Positions 47,143 to 57,859 of a DNA stretch of 64,000 nucleotides are shown one piece after another. The DNA is taken from assembly GCA_028023455.1 (NCBI GenBank), contig JAQFVV010006354.1, positions 2,367,615-2,431,614 on the forward strand. The letters are read 5' to 3'. Both the position numbers and the translations under genes were made by a program. Every line of letters starts with the position of its first letter. The stretch's first letter is position 1. A model generated the notes under the pieces. It was given only the letters and a program-made list of their open reading frames with translations. It searched no databases and had not been told where the DNA came from. This DNA is from Epiperipatus broadwayi. Lineage: Eukaryota > Onychophora > Udeonychophora > Euonychophora > Peripatidae.

Positions 47143-47160
47143 GAGAGATAGTAATGTGGA

Positions 47161-47200
47161 CCAATTGATGAGTGCTGCTTCTGCACGAAATATATCTTGG
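47161..47200 (+). ncRNA. Isolated hammerhead-like motif
   Basis: CCAA (47161-47164), TTGATGA (47165-47171), GTGC with a TGCTTCT loop and GCAC (47172-47186), GAAA (47187-47190), TATATC (47191-47196), TTGG (47197-47200). Stem II is a perfect 4-bp helix and stem I (CCAA/TTGG) closes the fold. The only core departure is U for the first C of CUGAUGA, a position known to matter for catalysis. No PLE coding sequence is nearby. Confidence 0.45.
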
Positions 47201-47205
47201 GAGTC

Positions 47206-48980
47206 ATTTGTCTTTTATTATATCTTTATTTAAGTGAATTTAAAAAGAATGGGGAAGTATGGATGTGTTTATTATGTCTATAAAATTATATTAAAATTTA
47301 AAATGTTTGACTGTTAATAAACTGATACAACTTCAAATAAAATATTAAAACAATAACCAACAATAATAGTAACAATAGTAACCAATATTTTTACAAACAG
47401 TTTTTATACCTGCTTTTAAAACAATTTTGATTGGCTGATACCTCACCTGATTGTAGACACATTTACATGTATGCCAATTATGTACTTTAAAAAATCAAAA
47501 ATAAAATGAAGAGACATCATTTTTAATTAATAATATAAAAAAATATGTAATACTCAATTAAACCAACCAAATATTTTAAAATGACATATTTTAATAATTT
47601 TTTACTAATTTGACAAACATTTAATTTAAATTCAAAATAAGAGTCATAGATCACATGACCCTATCTCTTAAGCTTGTAAGTTATAAACAGTGAGTATTGT
47701 CTGAAACTACTCTGACACCTCTCTGAGGAGTGCCAAAGCATGAAACCATGGTCAGGCATTTGGGGAGGGTTGCTGACAGAGATATTTTAAGTGCTGGCTC
47801 TTGCTAAGCATTTATCATAAAGCTTGTAGAGGAATTGGCAATCCTCACTGTTTATTTAGTTTAAATGTATCCATTTTTAAATTTATCCTCAGGAATTTAA
47901 AATATCTTTAAAAAGTAATTAAATAATATACTATATTTATTTTTTATTATGTACAAATGCATCAATTTTAGTAACAAATGTACAAAGTAATTAAAAAACT
48001 TTCCTTAAAAATTTTGAACGCATCACAGACATAGAAATCATGTGATCTAACCTTTCCAGACAAATGTTGCAATTTCTTGAATTTACTGTCTACAAATAAC
48101 TAAATAAATATTTATTTACCAAATATATTATATTAAATAAAATTATTAAATGCAATAATAAAAAATTAGAATAACAAATTTTGACATTTTATAAGATTAC
48201 TAAAACTAAAACATTTTGGTACACTGTAGGAATCAAAATTTTAATAAATAATTTTATACAGTTTATACCTAATTGTAGAAGATAAATTTAATAACTTATT
48301 TGAATATTAAATGTTATATTTAACATTAAAAGTTTTTAAAAGTTTATTTAACAAGATATTAAACACATGTTTTAAATACAACTAAGACCACTCATCCCAA
48401 CCATATAATATTCAGTTATTATGCTTTCTTATTATTATCTTAAATTTTAAAATAAATTTAAATATTTTTAATCATTTATAAATTTATATTAACAAAATTT
48501 AAGTCTCTATAAACATTATTATGACAATTATAATACTTATATTTATCTTAATTTCAACTTTTTTAGGAAATTAACTTTTAAGCACATTCTGCCCTAATGA
48601 AAAGAGTGCAATGTATATATTAAAATAAATATTTATGTATATTGTTGCTATAAAAGATAGAAATGGGGAGATATCATCCATGTAAATGCAGATAACCTTT
48701 AACTTTTATTGTTTCCAAGAAATTATCAATAATTACTAACTGACAATCCCTAAGTCTAAATAAATTATCTCATTATTCTTGTTGGAGTACTTCAATGACA
48801 AAATATTGGTCTGGTATAATTTTCTACTATGGTGACTTACTTGGAGTAACTACTTTTCTATCAATATAATGGTGACTATCAAACAAAATATTTAAATAAT
48901 TATAAATCTAAATATTTTCAAAATAGTAAGTAAATAAGCAATTATTTGATCTAGTGCCGTGTTTACAATTATATTATATT
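47206..48980. other. AT-rich noncoding stretch with one unassigned island
   Basis: 47640-47860 is GC-richer. It has AAACAGTGAG near 47686 mirrored by CTCACTGTTT near 47845, so the island may be a small element with inverted ends. I cannot name it. The rest is featureless. Confidence 0.35.
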
Positions 48981-49069
48981 CAAATATCAGCCTTTCAAGC
49001 TAATTGAGCACATGCCTTTTGACACTCTCAAAAGGTGCGTGCTCAATTGGCTTGAAAGACAGATATTTG
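48981..49069. repeat. 89-bp hairpin repeat
   Basis: CAAATATCAGCCTTTCAAGC and onward (48981-49022) pairs with 49028-49069 with only a few mismatches and a loop of about 5 bases. It looks like a miniature fold-back. No flanking duplication was found. Confidence 0.85.
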
Positions 49070-49197
49070 GAATGTAATAAAAACATTTATAATTTATTAT
49101 TACTCTCTATTAACTCCTGACTGTATAGAAATATAACAGAAATTTATATAATTGAGATACAGACATTTAAAGAGAGGGTGTTACTGGATATTTGTAA

Positions 49198-49353
<156 letters not shown>

Positions 49354-49360
49354 ATATATA

Positions 49361-50856
49361 TTGTAAAGGGTAGCTTACAATGCACACATTCCTAAAAAGA
49401 TCAAGCATAGTTATTGAACCCAATCCATTTGGAATTTATATTAATAATGGGAAGATCATTTGTTTGTTATTTATTACATATATAAATGTAATGCACAATA
49501 GATTAATTTATTATAAAATAAAATACGATCAGTATTTTACGAAGTAATATTGTATATATATATATAAAACTATTTGATTAAATAAGCTGTAATATATATA
49601 TATATATATATTTAATTTAAAAATGAATATTAATTTATAGTTAAATAAATTTGGGATGGCCTGAAGTTAAGTTGCAGTGGGCACATGTGTGTGAAAATAA
49701 AACTGATTTTATTATTTTATTTTATTTTTTATTTGTAATAAATGAAATGTATTTAAACAATACATATAAAAATCTAAATGAATTTAAACAATAGGCAGAT
49801 AAAAATCTTAGCGTTCCTGAAAATCTATGCACCTGGAATGTATAAAAACAAAAAACAGTTTACAAATCGTGCTTCTTATTGTTATAGCACCGGTAACAAA
49901 AGACAGCAATTAAAACTAAAATTTAGAATGTTAAAATGGAGTTTTACTTTTTCTTTTAGTTAAATTATAAACATTTTAAAAGTCAAATGCTGTAACTAAA
50001 AGTTAATAAATTGGGGAAACTTGTTCAATAGGTTGTTAACATCTGCAAATATATAATTTAGCTAGCCAGCATCTCAATTATATTAAATAACTAAAGTTTA
50101 TTTTTTATATAATTATGATTTGTAGAGAATGAGTAACATAGGTGAATTTCTACTATGGGGTATAGGGGTTGGATTATAATAATTATTAATTAGTAAAATG
50201 GTGGAGGTTCACATGTGACACATGTACATATGATTATTATTATTTTTTTATATTTTTGTTATCATTACTATTGTTGTTATACTTGATATTTATTATTGTT
50301 AATAAATGTTTGAGAGTTTGTATTATTCCGGTCTCTGGTTTATTGAATTGTCCTGACATTCCACAGTCTATAAACAATTGGGCATGCATACACATCTATT
50401 TTTCTTATTATATAGAAGATTGAAAATAAAACAAATATAATAAATGCTAGTTGTAACATATATAGGTGCAGGAGTTGCTGTGTGTATCTGTTCATACCTG
50501 CTAAAGGAATTAAATGCAATATTCACTCTGGGCTTGAATATTAGGGCATAATGGAATTAAAAAGGGGGAAAGTGGATGAACTAACCTAAATTGCATTTAA
50601 TATTATTAAATAGGGATAGAGTTAATCAATTAAAGGGTATGCAATCATTGTTTAAGCATTTCATTGGGTTCTCATTAGCACTCTATCAGATGTCCCACAG
50701 TCTGAACATAGTTGGATGCAACTTTTTATCCTTCTAAGCCTGGTAGATCTCTCCAGATTGTTTCATTAGAGGTAATAAATTAGAGTATATTAACTTATCC
50801 CCAAACCATATTGCTACATCTGCATAGTAGTACAGTCTGCATGTTAGTTTGCCATC
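49361..50856. other. AT-rich noncoding stretch
   Basis: No gene seen. 50207-50365 (from TGTGACACATG, with AATAAATG at about 50301 followed by a GT-rich stretch and TGACATTCCACA) has a faint resemblance to a solo LTR end, too weak to call. Confidence 0.35.
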
Positions 50857-51067
50857 CATTACATCTGGTGCACCATCATTGGAATTGGTTAGTTTATTAC
50901 TGTTGATGAAGAGTACTTCCCATTATACTGGTGTTAGCAACGTTTGGGATTAGTTGTAATCATTCCATTCATTATATCTGGCATCATCAACTTTTGGGGC
51001 TAGTGGTCATCATTTTGTCCATTATATCTGGCACCAGCAACGTTTGGGGCTCGCTAGACAGGTGTAT
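50857..51067. repeat. Degenerate tandem repeat, about 50-bp period
   Basis: Units start at 50857, 50921, 50970 and 51020 with CATTA(T/C)A-TCTGG, followed in three by AG/TCAACGTTTGGGG-like sequence; a fifth partial start (CATTACAT) is at 51068. Spacings are 64, 49, 50 and 48 bases. The phrase TGGCACC...AACGTTTGGGGC resembles a retroelement primer-binding region, but no LTR pair or coding sequence is adjacent. Confidence 0.7.
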
Positions 51068-51168
51068 CATTACATAAATACTTTGTGTAAGTTGGTCATA
51101 CATTGTGATCCAACCAGCTGATTGTTGAATCTGATCAATATATCCAAGTGGTCGTCTTTCCGTCCATT

Positions 51169-51170
<2 letters not shown>
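51068..51170. other. Spacer with a partial repeat unit
   Basis: Contains the start of a fifth unit of the 50-bp repeat and nothing else recognised. Confidence 0.3.

Positions 51171-51248
<78 letters not shown>
51171..51248. repeat. (TA)n/(TG)n compound microsatellite
   Basis: Alternating TA and TG/TATG tracts. Confidence 0.95.
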
Positions 51249-52256
51249 CGCCAATGATTATTGCCTATTTTTAAAAAAAGAACATGTTTTGTTTTGCTAC
51301 ATATAAATCATAAAACATTTCTTTTATATAGTTTAACAAAAGGCATGCTATACATTTTGTTTTTAAAGTATAAAATTTGTTACATTACATGATTATAATT
51401 TACTTTGTAGTTAAACAAATAATATTAACCATTTTTACTTAAAATGAAAATTTTAAAGTTTTAATTTAAAGCTTTTAACTAAATTGCTTTCAATAAATAA
51501 GTTTAAGAAAACACCTCAAGATTACTTTTAATAGAAGTAAGAAGTTATAATGATTATTATTGCAAGAATTTGCAGTTTCATATTTTCAAAATAATTTAAG
51601 TGGTGAATTTGAATAATTCTTAAAATTATTTTTGTTTTAAATTAATGAGTTCAATATTGCATTTTTAAACAAAATTCTCAATTTTAATTAAAAAAATTCT
51701 ATGAAGCAACAATTTTCACTACAGTGATTTGGCTGATAAAATAGTTTCATCTATGATAATTTTAACTGAACATTGTCATATTATTTTGTCACTCCTATTC
51801 TTTCTAGATAACAAAGCAAATTCAAAATGCTCATTTACAGAAGTAGTCTTACTTATGTATAGATGAAGTTAATTCACCAAGTAAATTCAGTCTGTTTTTG
51901 AAATAATTTAGAAATTTAATCACAAAGAAAAGTTTATTTATTTCCATTTATTTAATAAGCCACGTAAATTGACAACTATACATCTTGATGTATATTATAA
52001 TAAAATACAAGATTTTCCCAAATTGTTATAATTTCTTTATATGACAACATATTCATATTTTGTCAACAAATTACTTTTTTCATCTTTATCATTGCTAGAT
52101 TACCATGAATATGCAAAATAACATATGAACTTGAGTATGTATAATATTAATTTCTCTATCACATGACTATGTAATTCTTTCACATGCATTAGTCTGTATG
52201 CCTAACAAAATGGTTTCTTTTGTCTTATTACCATAGAGTTGTATGCACATTCACTG

Positions 52257-52257
<1 letters not shown>
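51249..52257. other. AT-rich noncoding stretch
   Basis: Nothing recognised. Confidence 0.45.

Positions 52258-52347
<90 letters not shown>
52258..52347. repeat. (TA)n microsatellite
   Basis: Pure TA array immediately before the coding-like segment at 52353. Confidence 0.98.
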
Positions 52348-52349
<2 letters not shown>

Positions 52350-52352
52350 AAA

Positions 52353-52508
52353 ATGGTGGCTAATACAACTCAACAATCTCCGCAATTACCACGACAAATG
52401 ATGTCACAAGTGCAAACAAATATTCCTCCTCATCAGCATTTGCCTCCTGGTGTACATCAACCTCAGCAACAACCTCCACAAGCACAACCACAAGATCCTA
52501 AGTTTGAT
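52353..52508 (+). CDS. Gln/Pro-rich coding-like segment, interrupted (first exon or retrocopy fragment)
   Basis: ATG in a good context (GAAAATGG) opens 52 codons with base composition far richer in GC than the surroundings. Starts M-V-A-N-T-T-Q-Q-S-P, continues QMMSQVQTNIPPHQHLPPG and ends PQAQPQDPKFD. At FD the frame enters the terminal sequence of the fold-back repeat, so the coding part is cut there. A low-complexity Gln/Pro head followed by D-P-x-F-D recalls the N-terminus of Mediator subunit 29, but the diagnostic region would come next and is absent, so the name is only a guess. It could be a real first exon with a weak donor (AA|GTTTGA) or a broken retrocopy. Confidence 0.35.
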
Positions 52509-52617
52509 CATATATATATGATCAATAGATTGAGCTTTACCAAAACCTCCAAACAAGCGTATTTTTGTTTACATAAACATCAGAGTCAGAATTCACTGTC
52601 TCTTTCATTGGCTCCAA

Positions 52618-52663
52618 CTTCAGATCATCTGATTTCAAGTTGATTTGATATCATCAGTGAAGG
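52618..52663 (-). ncRNA. Hammerhead-like motif, left arm of fold-back
   Basis: Minus strand: CCTTCA, CTGATGA, TATCAAATCAACTT, GAAA, TCAGATGATC, TGAAG. Stem I (CTTCA/TGAAG) and both core boxes are intact; stem II pairing is lost in this copy. Confidence 0.45.
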
Positions 52664-52982
52664 ATAGGAGTTAGAAACTATACCTAAACACTAACTCCAA
52701 GTGTTTATGCAACAAGTTCCTATCAGCTAGCAAGCATGAATTTTTCTGACACATAAATGTCATCAAACACAGGCTAACAAGCTAGATAGCTATATGTGTC
52801 TGATATCAGTTCAGTTTCACCAAATAGTCAAAGCCTCTGATATCAGACCCATATAGCTATTGAGCTTGTTAGGCTGGGTTTGAAGACATTTACATGTCAG
52901 AAAAAATCATGCTTGCAAGCTGATAGGAACTTGTTGCATAAATGCTTGGAGTTAGTGTTTAGGCTTAGTATCTAACTCCTAT

Positions 52983-53029
52983 CCTTCACTGATGATAGCA
53001 AGTCAGATTGAAATCAGCTGATCTGAAGG
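52983..53029 (+). ncRNA. Hammerhead-like motif, right arm of fold-back
   Basis: CCTTCA (52983-52988), CTGATGA (52989-52995), TAGCAAGTCAGATT, GAAA (53010-53013), stem III as the perfect palindrome ATCAGCTGAT (53013-53022), C53023, TGAAGG (53024-53029). Stem I is 6 bp. The self-complementary stem III recalls minimal hammerheads that act as dimers. Stem II is weak here but pairs AGC/GCT in the 16.8-kb copy. Confidence 0.5.
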
Positions 53030-53302
53030 TGGAGTCAACGAAAGAGAAAGTGAATTCTGACTCTGACATTTATGTAAACAAAAATATGCTTGTTTGGAGG
53101 TTTTGGTAAAGCTCCATCTATTGATCATAAATACAAGCGATAGCAAGTTTACATTTTTTATAACTTGTTTTTGTTTTATATATATATTAATCAATGTCTG
53201 TATTTCAATTATAATAAAATATATATAATTAATCAAAACAATACAATAATTAATAAAATAAAAATATTTTAAAAACAAAAATATACCACAATTTAATAGA
53301 AG

Positions 53303-53337
53303 TATTTTCAACTATCTATATAGTCATTATCAACTAG
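53303..53337 (-). ncRNA. Hammerhead-like stem-loop in PLE terminal region
   Basis: Minus strand: CTAG, TTGATAA, T, GACTA, loop TATAGA, TAGTT, GAAAA. Stem II has 5 pairs including a G-U. The first box has two departures from CUGAUGA. Confidence 0.35.
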
Positions 53338-53399
53338 ATTCAAATTGTATTACAAAAAAACCATTACAAATTTAAACAAAAAGTAATATGTCAATCATC

Positions 53400-55060
53400 A
53401 ATTTCCCCACAATTCATTAATTTTTATATTGGCAATCTGTCTATTTATCAAATGATGTCTTTCACTTTTTATTAAGATAGCTTCTTTAATTTTGCATTTA
53501 TTATTATTTCTTTCAAATCTTAACTTTATTATAGTCAAAATCAAAACCATAATTACAAGTTACATTATGATCAAAAATACTGACAGTGATATGTCATCAT
53601 TTCTAACATTCTCTTGTCTTGATTTATATACTTGTTTATATAACAACAAATTCTCCTTTGATCTTTTCTCCAATGTACATTGAGATTCACCTATATATGC
53701 CTTTCCACAAACACATGACCAATTATATATTGCACAACTTTGATTTAAAATACTACATCTATTTTTTGAATTATTTATTACCCTATTTAAATTAGGAGTA
53801 GTGTAAAATGCGACTCAACATATATTTTTATATATCTGTTTTATAAATTTTACTTGTTCATTACAAATAAATGGTATTGATATCCAAGTATATTTTATTT
53901 TATCACTATCTATAACACTTAAAATATTACTATTATTATTAAACTTAGTAACAACATTATAAATTAATTTATGATCATATCCAATATTTAACAAATCCAT
54001 AGGAAATACATTTACATTAGTTATTTTATCAGAACTATATTTACATAACTTATTATTCTAAAATAAAAAATAATTTTAAACTGGATAATTTATGTACTAT
54101 TGGCACACTTGAATATCAAAGAATATATCCTCTTTTTTCAATATCTTTTATTACCATACAATAATCTAATTTAGTTTTTTTATGAGTAACTTTAATATCT
54201 AAATATTTAATTGACATTTTTCCTTCAAAAGATTTACTCCATTTTAAATTTTCTAAACTATTTAATTCATTAAATAACAAATTTATGATATCTAAACTTC
54301 CACAAGCAAAAACATCATCAACAAACCTGTAATAAATTTTAATACCTTGGTAATATATATATTATTATTAAGAATTATATCTTCATATCTTGATACTACA
54401 AAACTACATATTTGTGAAACTACAGGAAGACCCACAGGGCAACTGTAATCCCATTTTATAATAATTTTCATTAAACATAGCATATATATTTTTATCAATA
54501 AAATATAACACATCATTTACAAGTTATACTTTCTTAACATCAACTTTTTTTAACATCAAAGCATCTAATATAATTTTTATAAATTTTAATCTATCTTTTG
54601 AACCATACATCTCACATATATCAAATGTACAAATACTACCATTTTCATTAATATTAATATTATGAATTTTCTTTACAAAATCAAACGATGAATTAATAGT
54701 ATATTTTCTAAATCCAAGAACATCTTTTAATAATGTTTCTATAAATCTACAAGTTTCATAGTAAAACAATCCAACAAAGTCAATCATTAATCTTACAGTT
54801 TTATCTTATTTATGTAGTTTAATATTCAAAAAATCCTAGAACAAATTGCAGCAGATGGATAAGGACAATAATATGTATGAGTATCTATATATTTATTCAT
54901 TGTAGCTTTTTTTTAAAAATATCATTAATAAACTTTACACGTAAGTTTTCAATGTTTATTTTTCCAACCTTTTTAAATTTGAGCTTGTCCATTTGAATTA
55001 AAACTTTATCATAGTAATCAAGTTTTGACATATGACATAGTCTTCTAAATTTTGTAAACA
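53400..55060 (-). pseudogene. PLE polyprotein relic, RT with FVDD motif and GIY-YIG
   Basis: Order on minus: N-terminal region (55060-54830); MIDFVGLFYYETCRFIETLL (54780); motif A near 54640 as GSICTFDICEMYGS with Asp kept; motif B region near 54430 as GLPVVSQICSFVVSRYED (a Gly-to-Val change at the usual GLPxG-S); motif C near 54320 as YYRFVDDVFACGS in a shifted frame; then KYLDIKVTHKKTKLDY near 54200; YTWISIPFICNEQVKFIKQ near 53860; and the endonuclease with SCAIYNWSCVCGKAYIGES near 53720, an RQENVRNDD linker, KCKIKEAILIK near 53490 and ANIKINELWGN near 53420. Several frame changes separate these. Motif C uses FVDD where the 27-28 kb family has YVDD. Confidence 0.85.
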
Positions 55061-55130
55061 TTCTTCAAATATATTCTATTGCAATTTAAAATGATATGAA
55101 ATATTTCAAGTGGTTATCACTAGAGGGAGA

Positions 55131-56717
55131 AATATTAATTTATTTACGCTGTTCAGTTATTGCTCTATTTAATACCATAATGCAATGTAATACAAGGTAT
55201 AAATAATATAACAAAGTTTGTAAGGGGGAGATATTAAGAAAAATAATCAGAATAAACAGGACTTTAATATCTACACCTATAAAATTAAGTAAGAAAGAAA
55301 AGCTGAAAAGTAACAACCCTGTGGATTGAATTGAATAAGATTGCAGAATAATGTCCATTTAAAAATATGGAATGAAATAACCTTAAACCTTGTATTCATT
55401 CAAAACTATTTTCTATCAATTTTATAACTCCTGAGATGCATACTGGAGAAAAGAGAGTGACAGCCATATGGATAATTATTTACCTCAACAAATACTACTT
55501 CAAATTAAGAACAAATCCAGAAAGTATAAGCAATTACTTTTATTTTATTTATATTAGCCAACTTTCATATTTAAAAATGACATGTAAATTATTTAGATTG
55601 AAAAGAAAAAGAAGAAAATGTTTTGTTTTCATGCTCTTTCTATAAAGCAGAAAAATATGTTTGCTTATAAATTATAATTTTCATAAAATATAATTAGAAA
55701 TAATTTTGAAGAAAATTGTGGAAATATAAAGTAAACAAACCCAAAAGTCATTTTTAAGACAAAGTTTAATCAACTTAAAAAAAAAAATGCATGAACTTAG
55801 TTCTTATTTTTATTAAAGAAGAAAATTGTCTGCACATATTGTTTCAGCGTGATTTTGCTTGATTATTAAAAAATGGAAAAGTTACAGTATTAAAATGTCC
55901 AAGGATAACTTATTTATAATTGCTAATGATTGAATATTTTTTTCTAATATTTACAATCACATATTAATTTGCTGATAGAAATGAAATAAATTAATATTTA
56001 CTTCTTAATCTTTATTGGGTAACATGTGAATTAATAATACCTTAGAATGTTTTAAAAGGACCAATATCATTTTAAAACTATTACAGATATTACTGTGAAT
56101 GGAAAAACAAATAAATAAATTAATAAATGATTTTAAAAAGTTGATCTTGTTAATTTTAATAAACCTATAAATTCATTTTAAGGAAAACTATCTACAGAAA
56201 GTATAAATAAACATTATATTTTTAATTGTGCTACAGGATTTTTGGAAGTGTTTGAATTTTATTTCATTATGCTGGCATCGAATAATAATCATAAAATATA
56301 TATTTGCATTACTTATGAATGTTTGCTTATGATATCAGTTTTCTTATCATTCAGCTCATAGTGATGGAACAAACTTTGAACTGAGGATAAAATATAATGG
56401 GAGAAAATGTTTGTTCTTTTTTTTATGGCTTAGGTATATTAGTGTAATATACTGTTTGTAATATCAGAGAATTTTATTTTATCGTGGTATGAAAATATAT
56501 TTAGTTAAGGACAAATCAGTGTATAAATATATATATATATACATTTATTATATATATATATATATTTGCGAAAGAATATAATATTAAATATCATTTATCT
56601 AGAGAGAGAGAGATTAATCTCTTGCACTTTTAAAACAGATTTTAATATTTTATTGATGGGTATACAAACAGATGAAATTTGTCAAAGATATAGTGTACTG
56701 ACACAAATGTTTTATTT
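55131..56717. other. AT-rich noncoding stretch
   Basis: No gene or element recognised; a short TA pair lies at 56527-56566. Confidence 0.45.
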
Positions 56718-57026
<309 letters not shown>

Positions 57027-57240
57027 GAACACCAAGTTTTTTTTATGAAGTCCCATGTTTACATTGTCCAGTTAGCTATGTGTATCATCATATAGACATA
57101 TTGCTGTGAGAATTAGGAAATATAAAATGGTCTTTAATCACATGTTGATTATATCAGCTTTTATATCATATTTTTTAGAGACTGCTCTCATCCCTGACGT
57201 TGATAATATTAAAATACTAGTGATTTTAAAAATTATGACT
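57027..57240 (+). pseudogene. Short relic of a PLE GIY-YIG domain (24-27 kb family)
   Basis: Plus strand, read across two frames: FYEVPCLHCPVSYV near 57045 matches VYEIPCFQCTRGYV of the 26.45-kb copy; RHIAVRIRKYKMVFNH near 57095 matches RQINVRIKEHKNVFHQ; then ISAFISHFLETA and PDVDNIKI near 57195 match TSVFTSHY-ETGH and PNFDNTKI. Identity is modest but the order of seven landmarks is the same. Frame changes occur near 57080 and 57180. Confidence 0.7.
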
Positions 57241-57669
57241 TATTAACTATGAGAATGTATGTTGTGATTTTATAAAGTCTCAACAGTAATGTAATACAAT
57301 ATATATTATTCTAGATGTAAAGAATCCCATTATTCTTTTTAAATTTCTTCATTTAAAATCAGTTTTAATACATCAACCTATTGTAAACCAGAAACAAGAA
57401 ATATAAGTTCATAATCTACCTTTATTGTGATTGGACATCAATCTAATATAGGTATGAACAAACTTTCTTTACTTTATGCAATCACAATCTAGTTATTACT
57501 TGAGAAGAAGTAATACTTCATTACAACTTTGTTTTGACAAGAATGAATGGGATTACATTAAAACATTGACAAGTAAAACAAATAGGTAATACAATATATG
57601 GCGCAAAAGCAGATTTTATTTTTATCGTATAACCATTAATATCTTTGTTGTAATATATATATATATAAT
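57241..57669. other. AT-rich noncoding stretch
   Basis: Nothing recognised. Confidence 0.4.
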
Positions 57670-57859
57670 AATATTCACTAGAATAAAAACTAAAAAAATT
57701 TAAAAAATGCTTGTATAAAATTAAAGATTAAAATTCTTTGCTATAGCTTGCTACTTAAGATGGCGGAATACGCCGAAGCTAGCTATAGCAAAGAATTTTA
57801 ATCTTTAATTTTATACAGGCATTTTTTAAAATTTTGTAGTTTTTATTCTAGTGAATATT
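57670..57859. repeat. 190-bp fold-back with a GC-rich loop hairpin
   Basis: Arms 57670-57748 and 57781-57859 are inverted copies (AAAGATTAAAATTCTTTGCT and its inverse), with only a few mismatches. The 32-base loop holds a second small hairpin, GGCG-GAATA-CGCC. It resembles a miniature inverted-repeat element. No coding content. Confidence 0.88.

Larger units (their letters stand above)
52517..53130. mobile_element. Palindromic fold-back element, 614 bp
   Basis: Arms 52517-52810 and 52838-53130 are inverted copies at roughly 90% identity, joined by a spacer of about 27 bp (TTCAGTTTCACCAAATAGTC...). Termini: TGATCAATAGAT...AGCTTTACCAAAACCTCC, with the inverse at the right end. Half copies lie at 16501-16957. 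About 45 bases beyond the right end (to 53172) also match the flank at 16536-16578, so the family may be longer on that side. No protein is encoded. Each arm carries a hammerhead-like motif. Confidence 0.85.
53174..55130 (-). mobile_element. Penelope-like element (INELW-type family), longest copy
   Basis: Minus-strand copy about 1.95 kb long with most of the RT and the GIY-YIG domain. Its 3' region matches 39152-39560 closely (ATTATAATAAAATATATATA onward). It lies against the fold-back element with a short TA tract between. The 5' part (54830-55100) is readable as a basic N-terminal region (LDYYDKVLIQMDKLKFKK) but is broken. No direct pLTR was found. Confidence 0.85.

Noticed and set aside
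50207-50365. Solo LTR (TGTGACA start, AATAAATG, GT-rich end)
   Set aside because: No second LTR, no target duplication and no LTR-element coding sequence nearby, so the resemblance is too weak.
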